From Nocardioides sp. (lineage in GTDB: Bacteria; Actinomycetota; Actinomycetes; Propionibacteriales; Nocardioidaceae), in assembly GCA_030698375.1 (NCBI GenBank), contig JAUYLL010000112.1:1-64000 (forward strand): a stretch of 64,000 nt of DNA, in the 5' to 3' direction. The notes beneath the pieces are model-generated. The model saw only the letters and a program-made list of their open reading frames with translations. It made no database searches and was not told where the DNA came from. Made by a program: the position numbers and the translations under genes. Position 1 is the stretch's first letter; the number at the start of each line of letters is the position of its first letter. This document shows positions 32,670 through 41,105 of this stretch, piece by piece.

Positions 32670-33131
32670 TCAGTCGTCCGGAGCGGCGCCGGGCTCGTGG
32701 ACGATCAGCACGCTCACCGGAGCGTGCGAAGCAACCCTGGTCGACACGCTGCCGCGGAGGAACCGCCGCACGGCGCCGAGGCCGCGGGTTCCGACCACGA
32801 CGAGATCGGCGCCTTCGCGTTGTGCGACATCGATGATCGCCGTGGCGGGATCGTCGGGCACGACGTGGCCCGTGCACTCCACACCCCGTTCTCGGAGTCG
32901 TGTCAGGGCGGCCTGTTGCCGATCCTTCTCGACGGCGTCCTGGTCGTAGGCGAAGCGAAACTCTTCCGGCAGGTGCTGGAGATGCTGGGCCAGCTGGGCC
33001 TGCGACTCGGGCTGGAACCCGGTGACCACGTGGACGGTCCCGTCTGGTCCGATGAGATCCGCTGCGGTCTCGACCGCCCGGTCGGCGTTGCTGGAGCCGT
33101 CGTAGCCGACGACGGCCGTGTGGTAGCCCAT
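32670..33131 (-). CDS. Universal stress protein (UspA family)
   Basis: This 153-residue single-domain Usp begins VVGYDGSSNADRAVETAA and has the nucleotide-binding signature GTRGLGAVRRFLRGSVS near residue 119, so it probably binds ATP. ATG 33131 follows GAGGGGAAG. It is divergent from the ABC transporter operon. The shared 154-base space contains ATCCTC-N5-GAGGAT (33165-33181), a possible operator. Confidence 0.9.
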   Translation of the reverse strand: MGYHTAVVGYDGSSNADRAVETAADLIGPDGTVHVVTGFQPESQAQLAQHLQHLPEEFRFAYDQDAVEKDRQQAALTRLRERGVECTGHVVPDDPATAIIDVAQREGADLVVVGTRGLGAVRRFLRGSVSTRVASHAPVSVLIVHEPGAAPDD

Positions 33132-33164
33132 CGCACTTCCCCTCTCGCTGGACCTTCGCCAAGC

Positions 33165-33181
33165 ATCCTCAACGCGAGGAT
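33165..33181. promoter_or_regulatory. Inverted repeat in the Usp/ABC divergent region
   Basis: ATCCTC (33165-33170) and GAGGAT (33176-33181) are 6-bp arms with a 5-base spacer, 34 bases upstream of the Usp start. The position fits an operator. No regulator gene lies beside it. Confidence 0.3.
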
Positions 33182-33285
33182 CTCGCGCTGCCCGGTCGGG
33201 GACAAGGGCAATTGGACCTTCGTCCTCTGCCGAGAATGTGGAGAGGATGGTGTCCTCGTAGGGGGCGAAGGGGAGGGAGCGCGTC

Positions 33286-34224
33286 ATGCCTGTGGTCGTC
33301 GTCAAGGACCTGCACAAGCACTACGGGGAGGTCAGAGCGGTCGACGGCCTGTCCTTCACCGTCGAGGCAGGTGAGGTGCTGGCCCTGTTGGGTCCCAACG
33401 GGGCGGGCAAGACGACCGTCGTCGAGATCCTCGAGGGCCACCGCCGCCGTACGTCGGGAGAACTGGAGGTGCTCGGGTTCGATCCGGAGTCGGGCGGCCG
33501 CGACTATCGGGAGAAGATCGGCATCGTGCTCCAGGAGGCCGGGGTCGATGAGGACTTCAGCCCCCGCGAGCTGCTGAAGCTCTACCGCGGCATGTACCCC
33601 CGTCGGTTCGCCGTGGACGAGGTCATCGAGCGGGTGGGCCTGGCAGAGAAGGCCGACGCCAAGGTCAAGACCCTCTCCGGTGGTCAGCGCCGCCGCCTCG
33701 ACCTCGCGCTCGGCCTGGTCGGTGATCCGGAGCTGCTCTTCCTCGACGAGCCGACCACCGGATTCGACCCGTCCGCGCGCCGACGGGCATGGGACCTGGT
33801 CGACTCGCTCCGCGACCTCGGCAAGACCGTGCTGCTGACGACCCACTACATGGACGAGGCCGAGCACCTGGCCGACCGGGTGGCCGTGATCGTGGAGGGC
33901 CGACTGGCCGCGATCGGCACGCCGGCGGAGATCGGCGGATCGGCTCGGGTCTCTTCGACGATCACGTTCCGGATCCCGCGGGGCACGGACATCAGCGACC
34001 TGCCCGATCTCGGCGGACAGCTGCTGACCGAGGGCGCCGACCTTCAGCTGCGCACCGCTGTGCCGGTCGACGCCCTCGAGCGGCTCACCGGCTGGGCGCG
34101 CGCGCGGCACGTCGAGCTCGCTGGCCTCACGGTCGAGCGAGCGTCGCTGGAGGACGTCTACCTCGAGCTCATCGGCGCCGAGGAGCAGCGGGCGCCCGGA
34201 GAGCAGGACAAGGTCTCGTCGTGA
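33286..34224 (+). CDS. ABC exporter ATPase (DrrA-like)
   Basis: This 312-residue ATPase has Walker A GPNGAGKTT near residue 41, the signature LSGGQRRRLDLAL near residue 132, Walker B LLFLDEPTTGFDP and switch His in LLTTHYMDEAEHLAD, followed by a C-terminal extension typical of drug/lipid ABC-2 exporters. It powers the fused permease encoded next; its stop overlaps the permease GTG by four bases. The substrate is unknown. Confidence 0.92.
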   Translation: MPVVVVKDLHKHYGEVRAVDGLSFTVEAGEVLALLGPNGAGKTTVVEILEGHRRRTSGELEVLGFDPESGGRDYREKIGIVLQEAGVDEDFSPRELLKLYRGMYPRRFAVDEVIERVGLAEKADAKVKTLSGGQRRRLDLALGLVGDPELLFLDEPTTGFDPSARRRAWDLVDSLRDLGKTVLLTTHYMDEAEHLADRVAVIVEGRLAAIGTPAEIGGSARVSSTITFRIPRGTDISDLPDLGGQLLTEGADLQLRTAVPVDALERLTGWARARHVELAGLTVERASLEDVYLELIGAEEQRAPGEQDKVSS

Positions 34225-35909
34225 GCACCTTCGCCGTCCGGGGCGCCGATCGCCGCCCCCGCCGCCCCCGCCGTCGGCGCCGCACGCTGCAGAGTGCCCC
34301 GACCATGCCCCGGCTCGTCGCCGCCCAGGTCGGCTACGCGGCGCGTGACCTGTGGCGCAGCCGGATCGCGATGGTGTTCACGTTTCTCTTCCCGCTCACC
34401 TTCCTGCTCGTCATCGGCGCGATGGCCGGCAACGCGACGATCAGCGCCGACTCGACCGTTCGGATCATGCAGTTCGTGACGCCCTCGGCGGCCGTGATGG
34501 GCGCGCTCTACGGCGCGTTCCCGACCGTCGCATCCTCGCTCGCGGACGCGCGTGAGCGCGGGGTCCTCAAGCGGATACGCGGCACGCCTCTGCCGATGTG
34601 GATGCACCTGCTCGGGCGGGTCATCGCGTCGGCCGCGTTCGCGTTCGGCTCGCTGGGGCTCATGCTGCTGGTGGGCGTGATCGCCTACGACGTGCAGATC
34701 CAGTGGGCGACGATGCCCGCCACCGTGGTCACCTCCCTGCTCGCGGTCTCCTGCTTCGCGGCGCTCGGCGTCGCGGTGGCCGGTCTCGCCCGCTCCGCAT
34801 CGCTGGCGCAGGCGGTCTCGATCGCGGTGGCGGTCGTGCTGTCGTTCCTGTCCGGCCTGATGGGGTACGGCGACCTGCCGGCGTGGGCGGACCGGGTCGC
34901 GGTGATCTTCCCGGTCAAGCACTTCAACGACGCCCTCGCGGAGCAGTTCGACCCGTTCGCGACCGGCTCCGGCTGGGATCTCGGCGCCGTGGCGGTGATC
35001 GCGGCGTGGCTGGTGGTCGGGATCGCGGTGGCGACGCGCACCCTCGGCTGGCAGCCCGTGCACGCGACCCGCACCCGACCGGGCGCCCGCCGTGTCGTCG
35101 TACGACGAACCTCACCGGCCGCCGTCGCCGCGACCGGGACGATGACGGCCTCGCAGTCCGGGCGCCCTGGGTGGCCCGCGCTCCTCCGTGGCCAGGCGGA
35201 GTGGGCGACGAAGTCGGCCCTGCGCGACCTGGGCTGGGTGTTCTTCACCGTCGCCCTGCCGATCGGCCTGTTCGCGTTCAACGCGGCCATCATCGAGGGC
35301 CCCCCGCCGATGAGCCCCCCGCTCGAGGTCCAGCTGGCGGCCGGGATGATGGCGTGGGCGGCGGTCGTCACCGGCCTGGTCAACCTGCCGGAGGCGTTCG
35401 CCCGGGCGCGCGAGCGCGGTCAGCTCAAGCGCCTCCGCGGCACGCCTCTGCCGATCCACGTCCACCTCGAGGGGCGGTGGCTGGCAGCGTTGGGCCTGGT
35501 GCTCGCCACGGCCGTGAGCATCCTCGCGCTGGCGGCGTTCGCCTTCGACATCGCGATCTCCGCAGCCGGCGTGCCGCTGGCGCTGGGCCTGCTGGTGCTC
35601 GGGACCGCCAGCCTGTCCGCGATCGGGTTCCTGCTCGCCTCGATCGTGCCGACCAGCCAGGCAGTCACCGCGGTCGGGTTGGGGATCGCCCTGCCGCTGT
35701 CGTTCTTCTCCGATGTCTTCACCTTTGCGGGCACCCCCGACTGGATGGGCGCGGTCGGGTCGATTCTGCCGCTGAAGCACCTCGCCAACTCCATGTCTGC
35801 CGCCCTCGACCCCGCCGGCGTGACCGTCAGCTGGGTCGGGATCACGGTGATGGTGGGCTGGCTCGTGGTCGCGGGGGCGCTCGCGGTGCGCCGGTCCGCG
35901 ACGGCCTGA
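34221..35909 (+). CDS. ABC-2 permease with two fused half-transporters
   Basis: This 562-residue membrane protein consists of two homologous ABC-2 permease halves in tandem. Each has about six helices and an internal signature: RERGVLKRIRGTPLPMWMHL near residue 110, and RERGQLKRLRGTPLPIHVHL near residue 398. A basic linker (VRRTSPAAVAATGTMTASQS region) joins them. Usual DrrB-type permeases are single halves that dimerise, so this fusion would supply the whole membrane part in one chain. GTG 34221 overlaps the ATPase stop. Confidence 0.85.
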   Translation: MSTFAVRGADRRPRRPRRRRRTLQSAPTMPRLVAAQVGYAARDLWRSRIAMVFTFLFPLTFLLVIGAMAGNATISADSTVRIMQFVTPSAAVMGALYGAFPTVASSLADARERGVLKRIRGTPLPMWMHLLGRVIASAAFAFGSLGLMLLVGVIAYDVQIQWATMPATVVTSLLAVSCFAALGVAVAGLARSASLAQAVSIAVAVVLSFLSGLMGYGDLPAWADRVAVIFPVKHFNDALAEQFDPFATGSGWDLGAVAVIAAWLVVGIAVATRTLGWQPVHATRTRPGARRVVVRRTSPAAVAATGTMTASQSGRPGWPALLRGQAEWATKSALRDLGWVFFTVALPIGLFAFNAAIIEGPPPMSPPLEVQLAAGMMAWAAVVTGLVNLPEAFARARERGQLKRLRGTPLPIHVHLEGRWLAALGLVLATAVSILALAAFAFDIAISAAGVPLALGLLVLGTASLSAIGFLLASIVPTSQAVTAVGLGIALPLSFFSDVFTFAGTPDWMGAVGSILPLKHLANSMSAALDPAGVTVSWVGITVMVGWLVVAGALAVRRSATA

Positions 35910-36038
35910 GGCTCCGCACCTCGACCCCGCCGTCATCGAGCAGTTGCTCGCTCACCACGATCGACGGCTGCTGATCATCCCTCGGGGCACGTGGTCAGGC
36001 CGCTGGTGTGACGTGCCTCTCCCGCCCCCTCCGTAACT

Positions 36039-36057
36039 AATGAGAATGAGTCTCGTT
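36039..36057 (+). promoter_or_regulatory. Fur/Zur-like box
   Basis: The 19-bp element AATGAGAATGAGTCTCGTT is palindromic at seven of nine pairs, the length and style of a Fur-family box; its core TGAGAATGAGTCTCG matches the Zur-type TGAAAATGATTTTCA at 11 of 15 positions. It lies 69-87 bases upstream of the first gene of the following operon. Metal control of that operon is inference. Confidence 0.45.
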
Positions 36058-36125
36058 TCGAGGTTGGGCGCCACGGCGTCCGGACCATCCAGGCCCTCTC
36101 GGGTCCCAACGAAAGAAGGAAGCTC

Positions 36126-36323
36126 ATGTCTCGGACGATTTCTCGCACCCTCGCGCTCGGCGTCGCCTCGGCCGCACTCCTGGTCGCCTCGGGAGGCGCT
36201 GCCTCCGCTGCGCCCGCCTGCGGCGGCACCGTCGCCGGAGCGCTCCACATGGTGCACGACACCACGGGTGACCCCGGCGGCCTGGTCCACGAGGTCGAGG
36301 AGACCTACTGCTCGGTCGGCTGA
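36126..36323 (+). CDS. 65-residue secreted peptide
   Basis: It begins MSRTISRTLALGVASAALLV and has a clear signal peptide ending ASA-A. This leaves a mature peptide of about 37 residues with two Cys (ACGGTV and ETYCSVG) and several His/Asp/Glu (HMVHDTTGD, VHEVEE), so a disulfide or metal site is possible. I do not recognise the family. It lies downstream of the Fur/Zur-like box and 34 bases before the large surface-protein gene. Confidence 0.72.
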   Translation: MSRTISRTLALGVASAALLVASGGAASAAPACGGTVAGALHMVHDTTGDPGGLVHEVEETYCSVG

Positions 36324-36357
36324 CGCCGCCGCCACCCCAAGCCACCGAAGGAGAGTC

Positions 36358-39222
36358 GTGAGAACTGCAGCCGCTCCTCGAGCGTTGTGGCGCCCTGCAG
36401 CGATGCTGGCCGTCGTGCTGCTGTGCACGGCGGTACCGGCATCACTCACGTCCTCGGTGGCGTCTGACCAGGCCTGTGCGCACGTGGTCCAGGGGAAGGT
36501 CGGCGTGTGGACCACCCGTCCCGCGCCGACCTTCCCGGGTGGCGACCGTGTGCTCCGCGGACACACCGTCGACCCGCGCGACCCGCTGAGGCAGTACGCC
36601 ACCAACGGCGTCTCGGTGATGAGGACCACGGACGGCTGCACCTGGTCCGAGGCCTTCCGGCTGCCCGGGCGTCCCTCTGCGTCGATGCCGGCATCCTCCC
36701 TCACTGACCGGGTCCTCCAGGTGGTGGTGCACCCTCGCGCTCCAGGCCGGGTGTGGATGGTCGTCGCGATCGGCCAGGACGTCGCCGAGCGGGTGCGCGT
36801 GGGCCCGTACCGTCCCTCTCTTCCGCTGAGCCCCGCCGCCGACGAGGACCGCGACGGCACCCAGACGCTGGTCGTGGCGAGCCGGGACGGTGGGTCCACG
36901 TGGACGAGCGCCTCCGGCCCACCGCTGCCCGGGGCGCCGGGACAGCTCGCCACCGCCCCGACCTCGCCCGAGGTGCTCTACCTCCCGACCTTCTCCGGTC
37001 TCCACGCGAGCCTGGACGGCGGCCGCACCTGGCAGCCGAGGCCGCCGGCGGCAACAGTGCCCGACCCGCAGCCCGGACGCCCGCCGCTGGACGCGGTCGC
37101 CGGCCCACACACCACCCGGGTCACGGTCGACCCCACAGGCGCCGCCGGGCTCTACGGGCACAACGCCACCGCGGTGCGCCGTTCCGAGGACGGCGGCCTG
37201 ACCTGGTCGGCCTATCGGCTGCCCCCGGACTACACCAGCGGGCCGTTCGTGGACCGGACCCACTCCTCGACCCGTCGGATGGTGGTCGCTACGCAGGCGA
37301 GCTCCACCCAGCCCGTCCAGGCCCTGTGGTTCCTGAGCCCTGACGACACCTTCACCGAGACCACGGTCGAGCCTGGAGCCCTCGCAGGGGTGCCGTGGCG
37401 CGCGGCCTGGCACCCGATGAGGGAAGAGCTCGTGATGGCAACCTGGGACCGGGGCAACGGCGCGGCCTTCCCCGAGGTGTCGTTGTACCGGGTGAGCCCG
37501 GACGGCGCCGTGGAGGACATCAACGAGCTCGACCTGACCCCGGTGAAGGACCTCGAGGTCGACGACTACGGCACCTACCACCTGCACACCGGCAGCGAGA
37601 TGCTCACGCTGGCTACGTCGACCGCCGGATCCGCCGACCTCGAGCAAGGCCCACCTCAGGTCGAGATGGACCCGTTCGGCCACACCCCTCCGGCACCCCC
37701 GGAGCCTGCCGAGCTGTCCGGCCCCACCGCCGTCGACCTGGTGCCCGGCGAGCCCTCCGAGCTGACCTGGGGCCTGGACCTGCCGGCCCGACCGAGTCCG
37801 TTGGACACCTACTTCCTCATCGACACCTCGAACAGCTTCGAGCCGGACATCCAGGCGCTCGCCGACGGCATGGGCGCGGTGGTGCGCACCCTCGCTCGCG
37901 CGGGCATCGACGCCCACTTCGGGGTGGGAGAGCTCGGGACTCGTGAGGCACGCCGCTACCGCAGGTTCTCCGACATCGCTCCGCCCGGCACCCGGTTGCA
38001 GCGCGGGTTCGAGCGGCTGCGCACCGGTGGCGGGTACGAGTCCCACCTGATCGCCCTGCACCAGACGGCGACCGGCTCGGGCGTCGAGGGGACCAGCGGC
38101 CCCGCGGTGCCCGCAGGGCAGGACCCGACCTGGCGCGACGACTCCTTGCGCACGCTCGTGGTGGTGACCGACGTCGAGTACGGCGACGAGGACGACCCCG
38201 AGGCACCCGCCCGGCAGCAGGTGTACGAGGCGCTCGCCGACCGCGGCATCCGGGTGATCGGTCTGGAGGTCGTCCGCGAGGGCGGCGACGACGACGGAAC
38301 CCCCGGTGGGTACGCCGCCGTGGAGGCCGCCGACGCGGCGTCCACGACCGTCCCCACACCAGCACGGCGCGACCTCGAGGAGCTCGCCGCGGCCACCGGG
38401 TCCTTCGCCCCGCCCGGCGGCGTCGACTGTCGCGACAACGGCACCACCGAGATCGCCGCCGGTGACCCCATGGTCTGCACCACCACCGCCCTCCACGTCG
38501 CGGGCATCTCGACCCTCGCCGACGTGCTCACCCGTGTGCTGCTGCAGCAGGTCGATGAACGTCCCGTCACCCTCCGTCCCCGTGGTGAGGTCAGCGTGAC
38601 GCCGGTGGCGCCCACGGGGCTGCGCCACCGGTCCGTGGACGTCAAGCGGGACCAGCAGCTCACGTTCAGCGCGACACTTCGCTGCGACCGGAGCCAGACA
38701 GGCCAGCGGGTTCCCGTGACCATGGACGCGACCCTGGCGCGGAGGCAGGTCGCGTCGATGACGACGATGGTGCGGTGCGGCCCGTCGGCGGGCGACGCGC
38801 CCGCGACCCCCGGCCCCGCGGACGGCGGACGCCCGGTGGTCGAGCCCCTCGTGGCCGGGCCGCCGGCGTCGCCGACCCAGGTCGTCCCGCCCATCCCGGG
38901 CCTGCCACCCGCCGTCCCGGTCCCGATCGCCGGCTCCGCCCCCGGCGCCGCCTCCGGGACCGTGCCCGGCAGTGCCTCCGCGTCAGCGGGGTCGGTGGCA
39001 CCCGGGACCTCCACCGGGCCAGCAGCGTCGGTCGCCCCGACCCACGACGAGGCCCCGGAGCTCGCCCATGCGCACCCCATGACCGCACGCCCGGCCGACC
39101 TACCGCACATGGGGCAGTGGACCGTGCTCGCCGCTGGCCTGCTCACGGGGGCGACCGCACACCGTGTGCACAGGGCACGGCGGCGCCGTGCCGAATCGAC
39201 AGTGAGGAACTGGAACCGATGA
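36358..39222 (+). CDS. Integrin-like surface protein: BNR propeller plus vWA domain
   Basis: This 954-residue protein has a signal peptide (LWRPAAMLAVVLLCTAVPAS). The propeller carries Asp-box motifs RTTDGCTW (about 89), SRDGGSTW (175), SLDGGRTW (218) and SEDGGLTW (276). Next is a vWA domain whose MIDAS reads DTSNSFEPDI near residue 489. A beta-rich part, a Pro/Ala/Gly linker and a C-terminal helix with a basic tail (RVHRARRRR) follow, so it is anchored in the membrane facing out. Propeller plus vWA/MIDAS in one chain recalls integrins. GTG 36358 follows GAAGGAGAG. Its stop overlaps the FtsH-like gene (ATGA). Adhesion or calcium-dependent binding is inferred. Confidence 0.8.
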   Translation: MRTAAAPRALWRPAAMLAVVLLCTAVPASLTSSVASDQACAHVVQGKVGVWTTRPAPTFPGGDRVLRGHTVDPRDPLRQYATNGVSVMRTTDGCTWSEAFRLPGRPSASMPASSLTDRVLQVVVHPRAPGRVWMVVAIGQDVAERVRVGPYRPSLPLSPAADEDRDGTQTLVVASRDGGSTWTSASGPPLPGAPGQLATAPTSPEVLYLPTFSGLHASLDGGRTWQPRPPAATVPDPQPGRPPLDAVAGPHTTRVTVDPTGAAGLYGHNATAVRRSEDGGLTWSAYRLPPDYTSGPFVDRTHSSTRRMVVATQASSTQPVQALWFLSPDDTFTETTVEPGALAGVPWRAAWHPMREELVMATWDRGNGAAFPEVSLYRVSPDGAVEDINELDLTPVKDLEVDDYGTYHLHTGSEMLTLATSTAGSADLEQGPPQVEMDPFGHTPPAPPEPAELSGPTAVDLVPGEPSELTWGLDLPARPSPLDTYFLIDTSNSFEPDIQALADGMGAVVRTLARAGIDAHFGVGELGTREARRYRRFSDIAPPGTRLQRGFERLRTGGGYESHLIALHQTATGSGVEGTSGPAVPAGQDPTWRDDSLRTLVVVTDVEYGDEDDPEAPARQQVYEALADRGIRVIGLEVVREGGDDDGTPGGYAAVEAADAASTTVPTPARRDLEELAAATGSFAPPGGVDCRDNGTTEIAAGDPMVCTTTALHVAGISTLADVLTRVLLQQVDERPVTLRPRGEVSVTPVAPTGLRHRSVDVKRDQQLTFSATLRCDRSQTGQRVPVTMDATLARRQVASMTTMVRCGPSAGDAPATPGPADGGRPVVEPLVAGPPASPTQVVPPIPGLPPAVPVPIAGSAPGAASGTVPGSASASAGSVAPGTSTGPAASVAPTHDEAPELAHAHPMTARPADLPHMGQWTVLAAGLLTGATAHRVHRARRRRAESTVRNWNR

Positions 39223-41105
39223 CCAAGACTCTCGCCCCGCTGGTGTCACCGCGCCTGTGGCTCCTGCTGGCGACGGGGCTGCTCCTCCTCGCCTTCGCGG
39301 GATGTCTGGCCTACCTGGCCGCGGACTCGCCCGGCGAGGAGGTGACGCTGGGGCAGCTCGCGGAGCTGACCGAGGGCGACGCGATCGAGAGCGCGTCCCT
39401 GCTCGACCAGGACGCGCGGGTCGTGGGGCGCACCGAGGACGGGGACCCCTTCTGGGTGGCCTACCCGGCCAGTGACGCCGCGACCGCCGCGCTGCTGCAG
39501 CAGCTCACCAGCTCGAGTGCCGAGGTGACCGTCGACGGCCAGGCATCGAAGGCAGCGGTCCGGATCATCGCTACCGGTCTGCTGCCGCTGATGATCCTCG
39601 CCGCGCTGTTCGGTCTGTTCCTCGCCGGCGGCACGGGAGGCTCTACGGACCAGATCAAGCGCTTCGGCACCCTCGCCCGCCGCGACGGCGGACGCGCCGT
39701 ACCGCCGGACGTGGGCTTCGACGACGTCGCAGGTGCCGACGAGGCGGTCGCCGAGCTGCGCGAGGTGGTCGAGTACCTCAACGATCCCGACCGCTACGCC
39801 GCACTGGGGGCCAGCCCGCCCAAGGGGGTCCTGCTCTTCGGCCCCCCGGGCACGGGCAAGACACTGATCGCGAAGGCGACCGCAGGAGAGGCAGGCGTCC
39901 CGTTCTTCTCGGTCGCAGGTGCGGAGTTCGTCGAGTCGCTCGTCGGGGTCGGAGCGGCTCGCATCCGGGACCTGTTCGCCAGTGTCCGCGCGGTGGCGCC
40001 CGCGATCGTGTTCATCGACGAGCTGGACGCCGCCGGCCGACGTCGTGCCGGCGCCGACGGCGGCTCGTCGGAGGAGCGCGAGCAGACCCTGAACCAGCTC
40101 CTCGTCGAGCTCGACGGGTTCGCCGCGTCCGCGGGCATCGTCGTCATGGGAGCGACCAACAGACCGGACATCCTGGACCCCGCCCTCCTGCGGCCGGGGC
40201 GCTTCGACCGTCACATCACCGTCGACCAACCCGACCGGGCCGGACGGAGCAAGATCTTGGCGGTCCACACCAAGGACAAGCCGCTCGCCGACGACGTCGA
40301 CCTCGAGAACATCGCTTGCAGGACGCCCGGCTTCACCGGGGCGGACCTCGCGAACGTCGTCAACGAGGCTGCCCTCCTTGCGATCCGAGAGGGCAGGACC
40401 GTGATCGAGACACGCGAGCTGGTCGAGGCCGTCGATCGGGTGCTCGGGGGCCCGCAACGCCGAGGACGCATCCTCACGGCACCGGTGCGTCGGCGGATCG
40501 CCGTGCACGAGGCCGGGCACGCCATCGTGGCCACTGCGCTCGGCGAGGAGGTCCACCGCGTCTCCATCGTCACCCGGGGGAGCGGACTCGGTGCCACGTC
40601 GCTCAGCGCTGATCGGGACGCGGTCCTGCTCACGGCCGACGAGCTGTTCGGCCAGATCGTGATCGCACTGTCGGGCCGGTGTGCTGAGGAGCTGCTGCTC
40701 ACCACCTCCTCGACCGGTGGTGAAGCAGACCTCGAACGCGCCACCCGCTGCGCGCGGGACATGGTGGCCCGTTACGGCATGGGGGACGACATCGGGCGGA
40801 TGCGCCTTGCGGGCCCCTCGACCGACGTGCACCTCCGCGGGGAGGCTGCTCTGCTGCCGATGTCCGATGACCTCCACAGACGCCTCGAGGTCGGGACGGC
40901 GCAACTGCTCGATCGAGCATTCCGGGAGGCCACCGACGTCCTCGAGTACTGCCGCGAACCACTCCTAGCCATGATCGAGGCGCTGTTGTCCGACGAGGTG
41001 TTGGAGGGCGAGGCCCTCGAGCACCGGTTGTCAGGTCTCCCGCTGCCCCCGGGCCTGCGACGACGCCTCACCCCGATCTCGGTCCCGACCGGGGCATCAG
41101 TCTGA
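39219..41105 (+). CDS. FtsH-family AAA+ membrane protease (accessory paralogue)
   Basis: This 628-residue protein has an N-terminal helix, an external segment and a second helix (LPLMILAALFGLFLAGG), the AAA+ domain with GPPGTGKT near residue 208, FIDELDAAGRRR, the ATNRPDILDPALLRPGRFD second region of homology, and a zinc protease domain with HEAGH near residue 430. The catalytic set looks intact. It is translationally coupled to the integrin-like protein, unlike the housekeeping ftsH of actinobacteria, which sits near folate genes. This suggests a dedicated protease that assembles or clears that surface protein. Confidence 0.9.
   Translation: MTKTLAPLVSPRLWLLLATGLLLLAFAGCLAYLAADSPGEEVTLGQLAELTEGDAIESASLLDQDARVVGRTEDGDPFWVAYPASDAATAALLQQLTSSSAEVTVDGQASKAAVRIIATGLLPLMILAALFGLFLAGGTGGSTDQIKRFGTLARRDGGRAVPPDVGFDDVAGADEAVAELREVVEYLNDPDRYAALGASPPKGVLLFGPPGTGKTLIAKATAGEAGVPFFSVAGAEFVESLVGVGAARIRDLFASVRAVAPAIVFIDELDAAGRRRAGADGGSSEEREQTLNQLLVELDGFAASAGIVVMGATNRPDILDPALLRPGRFDRHITVDQPDRAGRSKILAVHTKDKPLADDVDLENIACRTPGFTGADLANVVNEAALLAIREGRTVIETRELVEAVDRVLGGPQRRGRILTAPVRRRIAVHEAGHAIVATALGEEVHRVSIVTRGSGLGATSLSADRDAVLLTADELFGQIVIALSGRCAEELLLTTSSTGGEADLERATRCARDMVARYGMGDDIGRMRLAGPSTDVHLRGEAALLPMSDDLHRRLEVGTAQLLDRAFREATDVLEYCREPLLAMIEALLSDEVLEGEALEHRLSGLPLPPGLRRRLTPISVPTGASV

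Noticed and set aside
33190-33225. Possible DosR/DevR-like box (GGGGACAAGGGC) before the Usp gene
   Set aside because: Only one half matches the GGGAC core and the palindrome partner is missing.
35910-36000. Fragment LDPAVIEQLLA resembling a NarL-type response regulator linker
   Set aside because: Too short, no receiver or helix-turn-helix beside it; likely chance.
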